Positions 35,997 to 47,369 are shown, numbered from the stretch's first letter. The stretch: DNA of 64,000 bases from Megalonaias nervosa (GCA_016617855.1 JAECUM010004932.1:62001-126000), one strand, 5' to 3'. The notes: a model not told the origin generated them from the letters alone. Made by a program: numbers and translations.

Positions 35997-36300
35997 TTGG
36001 TCCCAATGGCAAATGACTCTTTACATCTGGTCATTGGCCTAAACACCCTCATTCCCTTTATCCACACTCCTTGGTTCCCACTTGAAACACCACAGTGCAT
36101 TTTGAACCATATCTATGAGGGAGACTTTGCCATCACTGTGGGTTTAGACGGCGCATACCGTCATGTCTCTATTCATAAGGCTGCCATGACATTTCTGTGA
36201 TTCACCTACATCATTTATCAATTCAGGACACCCCATTTGAGGCTGAACATTGGCCCCAGGGTCTTCCCTCGTTTGACAAATTGAGTAATGGTGCTTATCG
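35997..36300 (+). pseudogene. DIRS reverse-transcriptase fragment
   Basis: The frame from 35997 reads HLVIGLNTLIPFIHTPWFPL, ETPQCILNHIYEGDFAI, GLDGAYRHVSIHKAAM. It then meets one TGA where tryptophan or another aromatic residue is expected, and continues FTYIIYQFRTPHLRLNIGP with RVFPRLT. This matches the DIRS/Ngaro pattern: F-x-M/L-E-T-P, G-D-W, D-L-x-D-A-Y-x-H-V-P-I-H, Y-Q-F-R and PRVFT-L. The catalytic motif A aspartate is kept (G-L-D-G-A-Y), but the downstream YADD motif is missing. Confidence 0.85.
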
Positions 36301-36565
36301 GACCATTCTATTGCGGAAGCATCAAGTTACCTGGACAGCATCCTGCAGCAACATCAGTGAGTTAGTTCTAACCAGTCATGATAGCTCTTGTTACTAGTGG
36401 ACTTCTCATCAACAAGAACAACATCGTATTAATAATTCTGGAGAGGATGGCCATTGTGAAGCCTCGTAAAATATGTTCTTCGAAATACTTTCCCAATCAT
36501 TATACACATACAGCCTCCCAGCCTCCCCACAGTTACATCCATAGGGAGCATGCCCTCTGCTCCAT

Positions 36566-36709
36566 TAATAACTGGGATATTCTTAACTGTGCTGCTAAGT
36601 TTTATATGTAAGGGAAGATCACTCTGCCTGACCACCAAATAGGTTGGCAGACAACTTTTACCTCCCTTTAGCTAAAAAGTAGTATCTCAGAGGGCTTGAT
36701 TTGTGAGGT
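36566..36709 (-). repeat. Right inverted terminal repeat of the DIRS element
   Basis: Reverse complement of 33535-33678. It ends GATTTGTGAGGT. Confidence 0.93.
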
Positions 36710-39700
36710 AGTGGTAGTTCTCCTAAGGTATTATGATTGGGTAAATATTTTCAAGGAAACATGTTTTGCTTGGAAAAATTTGTGTCTTGGAAAAGGTGTC
36801 TGTATTTCAAATGTGGCTGCTCAACCACCTTTGAATTTTGTTGTACATCTCAACTGTACTGATATGCTGAAGATGTCATAATGGAGGGCATTTGTCTCAC
36901 TGCCAAGCATAGGCAAAACATTGTCAGTGTTAAGTTTTTGCATTGAGCTCAGTTCCCTGACACTGTTATGTGTGTGGTCATGAAATTTTATATGCAGGTG
37001 TTATTCATCTTGGAGGCAAAAGTAGATCTCTGTTGTCATTTTCTTGCCTAGTGCCTTTGCATGTTTTTTTTATTCCATCCTACATAGGAAGAGGCATTAG
37101 ATAGCATTCCATGGAATTCTTGTCTTAATATTCAATTCATTCCATACTGTCTGGAATGGTTTATAGTGTTATACATGTCTGTCTGTCCATTCCATGTATG
37201 ACATATTTGATTTCCTTACAATAACTGTTGATGGTCCTAATGGATTGAAACCAGATTTGTTATGTTATTTACGGCAATATAAAAATACCTAAGTCAAGTT
37301 CATTTCACCCTTTTCTGTACAAACTGGACTTGCTACTCCTGATAGGTTTGCCTTTGCATCTTCAACAAGAGTTTCTTTAGTGATACCATATTGGCAGGTA
37401 CACACCTTCTTTGGACACAGTTCTAGTTTATTATCCAGATTCCATGATTCTCTTTCATTTTTAATGGGGATGCTGGAGGAGTAAATTTGGTTTATGCATG
37501 AAATATACCATAAACACAAGTACTGAGATTGATTTAACAACTTTAGTATATTCATAACTTTTTAGTGCATGTACGTAAAATTATGATATTATAAAATCAT
37601 TATGCTTAGGTCCCAGGTTGACAAAATTGGCATAACTCTGTAGTAATCATATTGTCAAGCCAGCCATCAATTCATCAACAATTGGCGTCCATAAGATAAC
37701 ATGATTGGAAATAGTTGAATCTTAATCAAATTATGTTTGCAGCATTATTTTCATGAGACCTCAAACAAGTTAAATTTTCAGTTCTCTGAGTCATCATTTA
37801 GAGGAGTTAACAGTCCATGATTGCCCCAAGCTGGATTTTTTTTCATGTGATGTATGCAGAAAATGTTTAAGTATTTTTGAAAAGATATTTTGAGTGTGTA
37901 ACAATCTCAGAATTCAATATCAAATATACATTGAATATATGTTAATTTACTTTCTTTACTTTGAAATATGTTTTACATTGATATATTGAACACTTTGCAT
38001 CTAAGGTCCACAAGTGGGTATAGTCTTTACTAAATATAGCAGCAGACATGATTGTAATGTCTAGTATTAATAATAACAGTATGAAGCCAGTACAAGAGAG
38101 CTGCCTTTGAGACTGACTAAAACCATAGAGCAGTAGAGCTGGGATGGACTGTTGTCTGACATTCATAATCCATCCATGCCTTAGCACAAGTTTGTTATTG
38201 CTACTCTTGATAAAAAAAACCATGTCAGTGTGACCATCAGTTCTGGAAGATTGGATAAAACAAACTTTTCAAGATGACCATGGTGGACATATTTGAGGTC
38301 ATATCATAAGCACCATTGTTATTCAGGACAAAAAGGATATCATAATTAACCTTCTGGTGAAAACCTCATATTGATATGACTCTCCATTTGGGAGAACTAG
38401 CAATAACAAGATTGTCAAGATCTTACCCATTTTCATTAGTATAAACATTGTAAGAAGTCTTTTGTTAAAAACTCTATGTTTATATGACCTTCAATTCAGG
38501 AGGAGTAGCAATAACAAGATTTTCATAATGGCCACTGTGCTGGCCATATGTGAATATACATGGCAGGAGTGGAATGCACAAGGTATAAACATCTTTCCTT
38601 AAATAGCTTTCAGCATGTCACTTAATGGGCAAGGTTACTATAGAGCACCTTGAATCAGTAAGGTCAATGGTTCAAATAAATTGTTGGATACAAATTTAAA
38701 GTATTCCTATTTGTATGTTAAGATTTAAAATTGTTAACTCATCCTTGCTAACTGGACTACTTTAGATTTCAAGCCATAAAGTCAGACACAAACTCCAGTT
38801 CTGATAACTGGTAATTTTTGGCCTTAAAAAAATCGGGTAACCTGAGTAGAGAGTCTACATTATTTTGTATCATTGTAGAGCTGGATCTGTATACTTTTCT
38901 GTAATACACTTTGGTGTATCGTGAATGATGTTTACAGAGCTTGGTAGTAGGGTACAACTTCATGATGTGTAAACGTGGCATGCAGGGGTAATGAGTTAAG
39001 CTGATATTTCTGGATCATATCTACAGGAGATGATATTACATCTATTCTTGGTAACAGTTGTTGGGCTTAAACTAGATTTGACATGCAAATTTATGTTGAA
39101 TGTGTTGGATTTGTAGCATTCCATATCATTTACAGGAGTTACGGCCCATGTTTGCCTGTTTTCCTTAGGGCTGTTCCATTTAACATACAAGGTACTGAGG
39201 GAATGCACTTTTTACAAATATATGCCAGGACACTCTGATTACTCAAAGAGTTCATATGGAAATGATAAAATATTATAAACCACATTGATGGGTGACATCT
39301 CCACTTTAAAAGTGCCTTTCTGGGTACTAAGTGTATTTTACTGAAATAGCCTTTACTTTGGTTTCTCACTATAAGTTAACATTAAAAGACTATTGGATTT
39401 CAACTAGATTTGGTACCAGCTTTGTATTGGTAAGATCTGGATCTCCAGCATTCTACACCATTCCACACATTTCTTGTTTGACCTTCTAAACTGCATAAAT
39501 TTGGATAAGGTTATTATATTACAACCATTTTCATATGTCTGCTTCTTGTGAGATTCACTAATTAGTGGAATGTTTGCTCATATTTTTTCTAACTTTGGGT
39601 TTACAACAGGATCATCCAGGATTTCAGGTAAATTTTATGTGCAGCTTTAAATTGTTGAACTCTTGCACAAGTTTGTTTTCCAGCATTTTACATTATCATT

Positions 39701-39851
39701 TGATTCATTTATGTTCAGTTATTTTTGGATACACCATTCTTTTGTTTCCACAAAGTTCCTCATTTTAAGGTCTTACAGAGAAAATTGTCAGAAGCAGGGC
39801 CCTTTGCAATGCAAGCCTCTAAAAGCTAGTATATATGTATAATTCTTTTAG
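36710..39851 (+). other. Intron; loosely repetitive, no gene
   Basis: At 38280-38550 two related units of about 130 bases carry GAGGAGTAGCAATAACAAGAT and ATTGTCAAGATC-type phrases. The part at 39380-39780 echoes the 'GGATTTCAACTAGATTTGGTA' family. No conserved frame is visible. The intron ends in AATTCTTTTAG. Confidence 0.55.
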
Positions 39852-39952
39852 ATGCTTGGTGACTCCCCAGACTTGAAGAAGCTGCATTCCCTTGAAATTG
39901 TGGAGAAATTCCTCAAAATGTGTAATAGAGCTGCCATCAAGGAACTTTTAGG
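39852..39952 (+). CDS. RNF213: RNF213-like exon immediately before the RING
   Basis: Acceptor ATTCTTTTAG|ATG, donor TTAGG|GTAATT. The exon has 33 codons plus 2 bases. It reads MLGDSPDLKKLHSLEIVEKF and then LKMCNRAAIKELLG. The helix ahead of the RING fits the family. The GG left over joins T of the next exon to make glycine. Confidence 0.88.
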
Positions 39953-40106
39953 GTAATTCTGATGGACTTTCTTGTATATATCTGAATGATTTTACAAATA
40001 ATACCATATTAGTGGATTGATCCCATATTTTATTATTGTTGCACAAACAGAATCAGACTTAATGGTATGTTGTACATTTATTCTACCATAACATTTTTAC
40101 TGCCTT

Positions 40107-40669
40107 TTATGAAACTAAAATAAATACCTTTCTGTAGCAAATAAGTTTTTGACTCCTAAGCTTTCAGCATTTAACAAGGTCTTCATGAGAGGAATGACAT
40201 CTGGACTCGAGATCATCTAAATGCTGATCATTTGACAAAATCCTTCTGTACCACAGTGGGAGTTTGATCTGGAATCATCATTCTGCAGTCTGGCTCCCCT
40301 CCATGATTTCAATAGCTTCCCATATTTGTCTCCTTACGTTATTATTCTCTCTCCCAAGTACTCTTATATTATCCCAAGAGAAAGTATGCACTGATTCTTT
40401 GCAACATTCACCAGCTCCTGTGAGGGATTCTCAGTTAGTGTATAAGGAGAAAAATAAGGGAAGTTATTAAAATCATGGAGGGGGAGCCAGTGTTGAACCT
40501 TGAGTCCACCATTGTACATAAGGAGTTTGTCACTTGATCAACATTTAGATGATCACTTGACTCCAGTTCAGGTGTCTTTCCTCTCAGGAAGACCTTGTGA
40601 AAAGGTCGAAAGCTCAGGAGTCAAAAACTTATTTTGCTACAGAAAAGTATATCTATTTTAGTTTCATTA
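40107..40669. mobile_element. Foldback element with about 130-bp inverted repeats
   Basis: 40107-40240 (ATGAAACTAAAATAAATACC, GTAGCAAATAAGTTTTTGAC, TCCTAAGCTTTCAGCA) is repeated inverted at about 40530-40669. A 290-base unrelated centre separates the arms. The right arm contains GAAGACCTTGTGAAAAGGTCGAAAGC, in which GACCTT/AAGGTC can pair. The phrase resembles termini of Penelope-like elements. That is an impression only, since no reverse transcriptase or endonuclease is present. Confidence 0.8.
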
Positions 40670-41240
40670 ACTGCAAATGGATGTAGCAGGTAACAAAGTT
40701 CATTCTAGAATTTTTACTGCATAATTGGACAAATGAGCTACAGAAGCATTGTACAATATGTTCTCAGAGATAAATATGCCAGCAGTTTTTCTTGATAGGT
40801 CATTTAAGATAAAAATGAAAGGCTTTGGCTGCTTTCTTACAAAATGGAAAATGTATACCAGAGTCAGAAAATGAAGAGCAAATATTTTCTATCTATATTT
40901 GTATCAGATGCCTTTTCTCCCTTATAAAATTGTCTATTAAAAAACACTTCTATTTCTCTCTTCAGTTAAATATAAAACCCAACCCAGTCCAACCCAACCC
41001 CCAATATCTAACAGAAATTGTTCCATTTGTGATGTATTAACCCAAATACATGTGCAGACATATTTGACTAGATGGCTTCAAGAGACTTTTCCAGTTCATT
41101 AGCTCATTGGCAGAATAAGGTAGAACAAAGGTCAGACTAAATGTTCCTAATGATAAAGATCTTGACATATTGTTTGTGATACACTCAGGAAACTACCATT
41201 TGCACGTGAACGCTATTAATGATATGCCATTTCTTTTCAG

Positions 41241-41423
41241 TCAGGAGCAAGCCTGTTGCTATTGTGAAGACAAGATAGAAGGTGCTCCAGTTGTACTGCC
41301 ATGCAAAGACGCAATTTGCATCAGATGTTACCGTGAAGCAGAAGCTGTTGGCACAAAGAAATGTCCAAAATGTTCCAATGATATCCCAAATAAATTTAAT
41401 CCAGATGTAACAGGAAATGAAAG
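41241..41423 (+). CDS. RNF213: RNF213-like exon encoding the RING finger (His replaced by Asp)
   Basis: Acceptor TTTCTTTTCAG|T, donor GAAAG|GTCTGT. A single exon holds the whole RING: C-C-Y-C, then APVVLPC, then K-D-A-I-C, I-R-C and finally C-P-K-C. Spacing fits C3HC4, except that the position normally held by histidine (C-x-H-x2-C) is aspartate (C-K-D-A-I-C). The remaining seven ligands are cysteines. Asp can bind zinc, as in RBX1, so the fold may survive. In RNF213 much of the ligase activity is carried by the RZ finger, not the RING, so a change here may be tolerated. The exon ends NPDVTGNE and leaves AG. Confidence 0.96.
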
Positions 41424-41860
41424 GTCTGTCATGCAAATACATTTGTTAAAGTAAAAGGCTTTTCTCAGTTTCAGGGTATGTGACAGTTTTATCATAATAA
41501 TACTGTGGTCCCTCTCTTGATAGGCTTTTCTCAAGAGAGACCACATCCTGATCAGAATTTACCTTGCCTGACACCACAGTGGTACATTTGTGTCATTTTG
41601 CCACATCAAGAGAGGCCACCTCTATTATAGAGACATTTTTTTCAGAGCAGAAGTGTGGCCTTATTAAAACATCAACCATATACTTCTATCCTACAGAAAG
41701 GTCTATTAAACACAGGGAATTGTATAATGTGCCATATGTGGTAATTATGTTTCCTTTTGCATTTGTGTCCATTATTGCAAAAGTTTTTTTAAAAATTGTC
41801 CTTTAGATCAACTTTTATCAAATGTTGGTAATTTGTAGAATATGTAAAATAATAATACTA
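41424..41860 (+). other. Intron without recognised genes
   Basis: About 440 bases. A short inverted echo (CTCTCTTGATAGGCTTTTCT / CAAGAGAGACCAC) occurs at 41512-41545. Nothing else stands out. Confidence 0.5.
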
Positions 41861-42860
41861 TATTTGCCAGGCTACAAGTCGATATTTGTTTACCAGAACA
41901 TCTGAGTTTGTCTTATACCCCAAATCAACTTTATATGGATTATGTTGTTCAAATCACTTTATCAGTTTATGTCATGAAATTTTTCGTATGTAAAAAAGAA
42001 ACAAATTCTCCAAAAGTACAAAAAAATGATGTGTAAAAAAATTTCATTTTGATGAAGAGATATGTACAAGAAAAAGGATTTTAAAATATTTTCTTTTTAC
42101 ATGATCATTAGTAATAAAAGTTAACATACATCATATGTAATTATGCTAAAGCAGCATGCACTAGTTATATACATTGTTTAAATTTGACATGCATGTGCAT
42201 TAGAATTGACAAGTTAGAAGATTGAATAACCATGACAAGATATGGGTATTCCATCGCATCTTTCTTCTTGCACCTCGTGATCAAATAAAATATGCCCTGA
42301 TATGAGAGAGAAAGGTTGTAATCTGTATTGTTCATGTACCTGACAATTGTGATCTTACTCATGTACAAGTGCAGTACATTATTCCATTTTTAATTAATAC
42401 CACTGGGTAAGCAATTCCCTCTAGTTTTAGTTACCACAGCCATTGTCAAAGAATTACATGGCTTTGTAGTGTTATTTAACTGCTAATTAAATGATACAGC
42501 TTTAGACATGTCATCCAAGCTAACTACATGCTTGATATCATCAAGATTTGGCAGACCAGATCAAATTAGTGAGGCCAACAATAGGGAAATGAGGTTACCC
42601 GTAGGGTGTTATGAATATAGTACCATGTAATGAAAGGAAATGCCAGGTGGTTACCAGTGACATCTTTTGAACTTGCCAACAGAACTGTCAGCAGTTTGAA
42701 GTAACGACTAGCATGAGCAAAGATAAAAAACAAATGCAGCCTAAATACAAGAAGAATACATTGCACTTATAAAAAGTAATCTTATTTGTTGGGAAAGGAG
42801 AGGTTGTTGTACTTGCAAAGAAAATTACACAGCATACTAAATGGTAATTCTTGGGATTTA

Positions 42861-43719
42861 CTCCTTTACCTCATAGAGTGTATGGCTTTTTAGCCCTTCA
42901 ATATACATGTACCAAAGTTACCCAGTGCAGTGCACTGTAAATAGAACACCTGTTACCTGTTTGACACCATACACGTAGGCCTGCCTGTTAACTGTTAAGC
43001 AGTGTAGCATATGTTACGTTTAACATCAGTTTTAACCATTTTACATTTTTGGTACACATCTGTTATGTATAGAAAGATTTAAGAGTAAAATCCAATTGTT
43101 ATAGCTATAAAAAATTTTTCATAGAAGAATTTTTTATGTGCTTTAAAATCTTGAGAGAACTTGTTCACCGTCAAGTCAGTGAAGCTCTGTGACCAACCAT
43201 AGCTGCTATTTCTCATACTTAAAATTTAGAAGTTCTTTGTCTGCATCTACATTACTAAATCATCTAAATTTGATAATTTATTAAAAGTAATTGCTGCCTG
43301 CCATCAATATCAGAGTCTTTACTTAAGTTATTGAAACTTTCATAGTTGTGATTCAGATCATGAAAACTCAAGAAAGTACTGAACGAAATCCACTGCCTTC
43401 ATTTTGGAGAGTGGAGAATACGACCCAGTTACTTTAGATAGCAGATTATGACCAGATCTTAAACAGCGACCACGTGATCTGACATAATGGTTAGTCAAAT
43501 CAGTAAATGTAGTATCTAATGGGGGGGGGTTGCTGAAGGTGGCACTATGAAAACCCATTCAGAATGACTGATGTTTACAGCAGGCATCAAAAGGCACTTC
43601 ACTGAGTATGGTGTAGAGGTGTCGAAAGGCGCTTCCATGCGAATTGGGTACAGGCGTCCATAGGCGCTTTTATGAGAAGGAAGCATAAGCGTCTTAAGGC
43701 GCTTACATGAGGTAAAGGG
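42861..43719. mobile_element. Non-autonomous piggyBac-like element (TTAA target)
   Basis: Ends CTCCTTTACCTCAT (42861-42874) and, inverted, CCCTTTACCTCAT (43707-43719). The left flank is TTTA at 42857 and the right flank TTAA at 43720. Copy 1 of the host element has the matching uninterrupted site at about 4505 (AGGATTGAACCTGAATGGAG). That shows directly that 859 bases plus one TTAA were added here. TTAA targets and 'CCCTTTACC' ends are typical of piggyBac. No transposase frame is present. Confidence 0.85.
43581..43712. repeat. Four 35-bp subterminal repeats with GGCGCTT core
   Basis: CAGGCATCAAAAGGCACTTC (43581), GAGGTGTCGAAAGGCGCTTC (43616), CAGGCGTCCATAGGCGCTTT (43651) and TAAGCGTCTTAAGGCGCTTA (43686) begin exactly 35 bases apart. 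Each is followed by a form of CATGAG, and the last CATGAG is part of the element's terminal inverted repeat. Regular spacing next to the terminus suggests protein-binding sites, possibly for transposase. Confidence 0.85.
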
Positions 43720-44773
43720 TTAATCTAAATGGAGCCTGTATAGATATAAATATTGTGAATATTTAAACTTTGAAACTGAAGGAGTATGGTGTGTATTTTA
43801 ATAGTTTATATTTACTATTTAATTTATTACTCATTTCTCTCTTTGACAAGAACTTCAGCTGAACAGGGGTAGTAAGATACAAAATAACAGGAAAAAGCTG
43901 AAATCTCTCTCATATTGTGTCATATTTTATTTTGATCACAAGGTGCCAGAAGAAAAATGCAATGGAATAGATATGTCTCCCCCCCCCTCTCTGTGTTCAA
44001 AACAAAACTCTGGAAAAGCATTTTAGCATCATTTATGCAATTTCCATATTACTTGAAGTCTGAAATAGCATACAGTTATACCTTTAATATTCATGAAACC
44101 AGAAGTTACTGTAGTTTCATTCCACACAGCGCTGTGAATTTTATGCTATCTGTAACTCAATAAATTTTCAGGTTTGCATCATTAAATGTAGCTAAAAGTA
44201 TATAATACATTGACAGTACTTTATGTGAAACAAATTAGGTACTTTTAGTACCATTTAATGATCCCAACCTGAAAATTTGCTGAGTTACAGATAGGATAAA
44301 ATTTACAGTGCTATGTGGAATGAACTGAAAAAGATGAACCATGGTATTGATCTGGTCTCATCTTATACTCAGCATCAACTTAAGTATGGATGAAGGATGG
44401 AAAATTTACAAATTTTGCTGATTCAACTTATACTGTGCATCGACTTACAGGCAGGCAAATATGATAATATTTATTATTTATTATTATTATTATATGAAAT
44501 TATATTTATTATTATTATCTGCAGGAATTTTCTCAGACACACGGCTTATTATGAAAAATCTGCAATGTATGGTTTTGCCCTAATGATTTCATTAGTCGAA
44601 AATATCACACGGTATTCAAATCTAGCATGATGACAGATGTCTTATTTCATGTGAAATGATCTAAGGGAATGAGATAGTCCAAAATTCTCTGAGATTTTCT
44701 CTCGGACTGCATTGTATCACAAGTATGGAGTTGTAAAGACAACTTTTTAAGTGAATCAATTGTATCTTTTCAG

Positions 44774-45043
44774 GAAAGGAGTTCAGGAGTTCAAGGAATA
44801 CCAGAGCAGATGTAACAATTTCTTTATGGATGTTGTGACACAGCTTTGTTTTGTTGATAACACTGCTCCATCAGACCAAGTGATAGACAAGTTGCTAGGA
44901 TACATTACCATGACAACACCACATGAGAGACAAGGAAAAATGGAAACTCGTCAGCTAACAAAGGAACTGACCATTTTCAATGACTGTGTAGATCCCAATC
45001 CAGTCTTCAGGTCATTTCTGCTCCAGTTACTGCTCAGAACAAG
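44774..45043 (+). CDS. RNF213: RNF213-like exon (first after the RING)
   Basis: Acceptor ATCTTTTCAG|G, donor ACAAG|GTCAGA. The exon has one base, 89 codons and 2 bases. It contains YQSRCNNFFMDVVTQLCFVD followed by NTAPSDQVIDKLLGYI. The C-N-x-F-F-x-D-x-V-x-x-x-C-F-x-D-N-x-P-S pattern is strongly typical of the post-RING region of RNF213. Phases fit both neighbours. Confidence 0.96.
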
Positions 45044-45224
45044 GTCAGATTGACATGTTGCTATTTTACATTATGTAAGAACAAGTAAAATTGCTCCCAT
45101 ACAACAAGTCTAATCTGCTATAGATCAGAAAGTATGCATGGTTTTTTGAACGTCAACTACAGATAACCGTAAACAAGATTCAGAAACTAGAATAAAACAG
45201 GTTCAAAATTGAGCACTGTATGCA

Positions 45225-46480
45225 CTCCTGCCAATTTCATCAAATTTGTGATGATCCCAAACTCTATATTCACAGTAGTTTTGTTCCTCATGTAGAGGGT
45301 ACCAAATTTGTAGGGCTTATTCTCAACCATTAAATAAAATTTCCTGCCAAATCCATGTTCGATACCTCAGAGAAAAATGGCAAAAAGTCCTGAATTTAGT
45401 AAGAGTCATAGCAAATATAGATTGGGGAGTAGATCAGAAGGGCTTGTTCTGGTTATACAGGTCATTAGTTAGATCTAAACTTGACTATGGCTTGATTGTG
45501 TACAAAACCATTTGTAACTCTTACCTGCAGATGCTTGATCCATTACAGTCAGGACCTGCACTTAATACAGGTGCACTTAGCATTTTTCCTTCAGAAAGCA
45601 TCGAAGACAGAAGAAATTGGTTTATCAGTATCCTACCAAACTATCGTCTAATCCATCTAATCCCACACATGATGTAGTCATTAGGTTCAAATACCAAACC
45701 TTGCATGCATAGAGACCTTAACTACCGTTTGGCACATTGATTCACCCTCACTTAAAAACAGCAAATATCAATGTGGGAAACAAACCAAAATTTCCACTTG
45801 GTTATCAACACTACACAAAAATTTGAGTTTTGTCAATTCAAAAAGTTCTCAATAAAGTGCAGAGTAAATTCAATGAACTCATTCATGTCAGTATACAGAT
45901 CCTTTGAAAGATACGATAGAGTTGAAGCCACCCTTGTGATGTTCCATATCACAATCTTGAGCTGATTATTGGATAAAGCTTCAGTTGATACTGCTGAAAT
46001 TGCAGCCATTTTAATAGCTTTGAACTACATTGGAACCTCATAAAAAAGCAAATGTCAAAATTAAAGCCTTGCAGAATCATAAATCTGACAACCCATTAAT
46101 ATCCAGATAAAAGATTAAAATCATGACATACACTCTGGGAAACGTATTCTGTATTTTTGATTACCTAGTCATATGGGTATAAAGAGTAATGAAAGGACAG
46201 ATAATTCAGCCAAAGCTGCCATGCAGTCACCCATATCTGAATGAAAAATTCCATATACTGACTTAAAATGATTTATAAATAAGCATGTTCATTACACTTG
46301 AACAAACTATGATGAGCAAAAACCTAAGCAAAACCTCCCTTCCCCATAAATTATTTTGTTTTTTTTTCTGGTTTACTTGGTTACAAAAAGGGACGGCAAC
46401 ATAGATGGAGTGTACCTCAGTAACCAGCAACATTGAGAGTTCAGATAGAATGACAGTTTTAGGAGCTAGTTTTGAAAATC
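45225..46480 (+). mobile_element. LINE fragment: reverse-transcriptase end plus RNase H remnant
   Basis: At about 45380-45560 the translation reads DWGVDQKGLFWLYRSLVRSK, LDYGLIVYKTICNSYLQMLD, the post-catalytic part of a jockey-type reverse transcriptase. Farther on, at about 46120-46230, HTLGNVF, then SNERTDNSAKAAMQ resembles the end of an RNase H domain (normally G-N-E-x-A-D-x-x-A-K-x-A). Stops and frameshifts are common and the catalytic YADD part is absent. It is a separate copy from the other LINEs in the window. Confidence 0.85.
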
Positions 46481-47242
46481 ACTGGAAAAAAAAACAATGA
46501 CATAAATTAGTTGTTACACTGTAACAGGTTTTATTTGCTGTGGGGGGAGGGGGGGTAGGGGTCCCCAAAATGAAGACCACAAAGCTGGTGCAGAATGATT
46601 CACTGACTTTAATTTGTTGACAGATTTACTTTCAAAATGCAGTTCATCAAATTGTTGGACATTTTATTCAGTGTAACTTCTGGATTGGGTTCAGTTCTGA
46701 AGTATTCAACAAAATATCTACAAAGTATCTTGTACATTCCATTTCCTTTTTGATGTCAAGTTACTAAAGTGCTTTAAACATATTTCTTCCCTATGCAACA
46801 TGTAGTATGCAAGTGTCTGGTTCTTTAGTTCTTACTAACAACAGAACAGCAGAGTAAATTCAGTAACCAGTATAGACAAGGATAATGTATATTGTTGAAT
46901 TTGGAAATTTCTTTTTTTTTTTTCTTGCACACACCACACACACACATGTGCATACATGCACAGGGAAACTGTAGGTTTCAGAAACTGACATGATGCATTG
47001 CTGATAACAGGAGAATTGTCCTCCCAGTCTTCATTACCCATAATAAGCCTGATTCATTCTCTGTCAAAACCATCATTTTAACATCCTTGTTTTGACATGA
47101 TAAAATCAGCACTAAATAGCCTACTTGTTTTGCTGTGCTAAAACACCAAAATCAGCATTAACAACTGTTAATAAATAATGGTTGAATTCTCCTGCCTATG
47201 AATATACCATCATGCTCTTATGTTGATATGTTTTATTTACAG
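46481..47242 (+). other. Intron; G-rich and A/C-rich tracts
   Basis: Contains a G-rich run at 46541-46562 and a (CA)n tract at about 46927-46950. No gene. It ends in TTTATTTACAG. Confidence 0.6.
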
Positions 47243-47369
47243 TGAGGAGAAAGTGCACTCTAACCTGGAGAAATACTTCAGTCGGGCAGAGGTAGTGATT
47301 GGTCGAGAAGATATAGACAAAGAAACAAACATGGTACAACTATGGCAGCTTGTAGTACAGTGCCTGGAG
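47243..47369 (+). CDS. RNF213: RNF213-like exon (post-RING region)
   Basis: Acceptor TTATTTACAG|T, donor CTGGAG|GTAAGA. It completes a Ser codon and reads SEEKVHSNLEKYFSRAEVV, ending LWQLVVQCLE in phase 0. V-x-x-x-L-E-x-Y-F followed by an acidic loop and a hydrophobic helix suits the E3 shell. Confidence 0.92.

Larger units (their letters stand above)
33535..36709 (+). mobile_element. DIRS-type retrotransposon, internally deleted
   Basis: A 144-base segment at 33535-33678 is repeated inverted at 36566-36709, beginning ACCTCGCAAATACAGCC and ACCTCACAAATCAAGCC. Between them lies a reverse-transcriptase fragment of DIRS type (see 35997-36300). Inverted ends plus this RT are the signature of DIRS elements, which integrate with a tyrosine recombinase and make no target duplication. 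None is seen here. The element is only 3.2 kb, and I find no tyrosine recombinase, methyltransferase or YADD motif, so it is a deleted copy. The base composition is less AT-rich than its neighbours. Confidence 0.82.
41861..44461. mobile_element. Inverted-repeat DNA element, copy 2, with a nested insertion
   Basis: TATTTGCCAGGCTACAAGTC at 41861 pairs with the inverted GACTTACAGGCAGGCAAATA ending at 44461. Internal blocks match copy 1 (3503-5470) in the same order. It is longer than copy 1 mainly because an 859-base piggyBac-like element is inserted at 42861. No transposase is visible. Confidence 0.82.

Noticed and set aside
40590..40640. Hammerhead ribozyme
   Set aside because: A stem and GAAA are present, but the CUGANGA core is not, so I do not call it.
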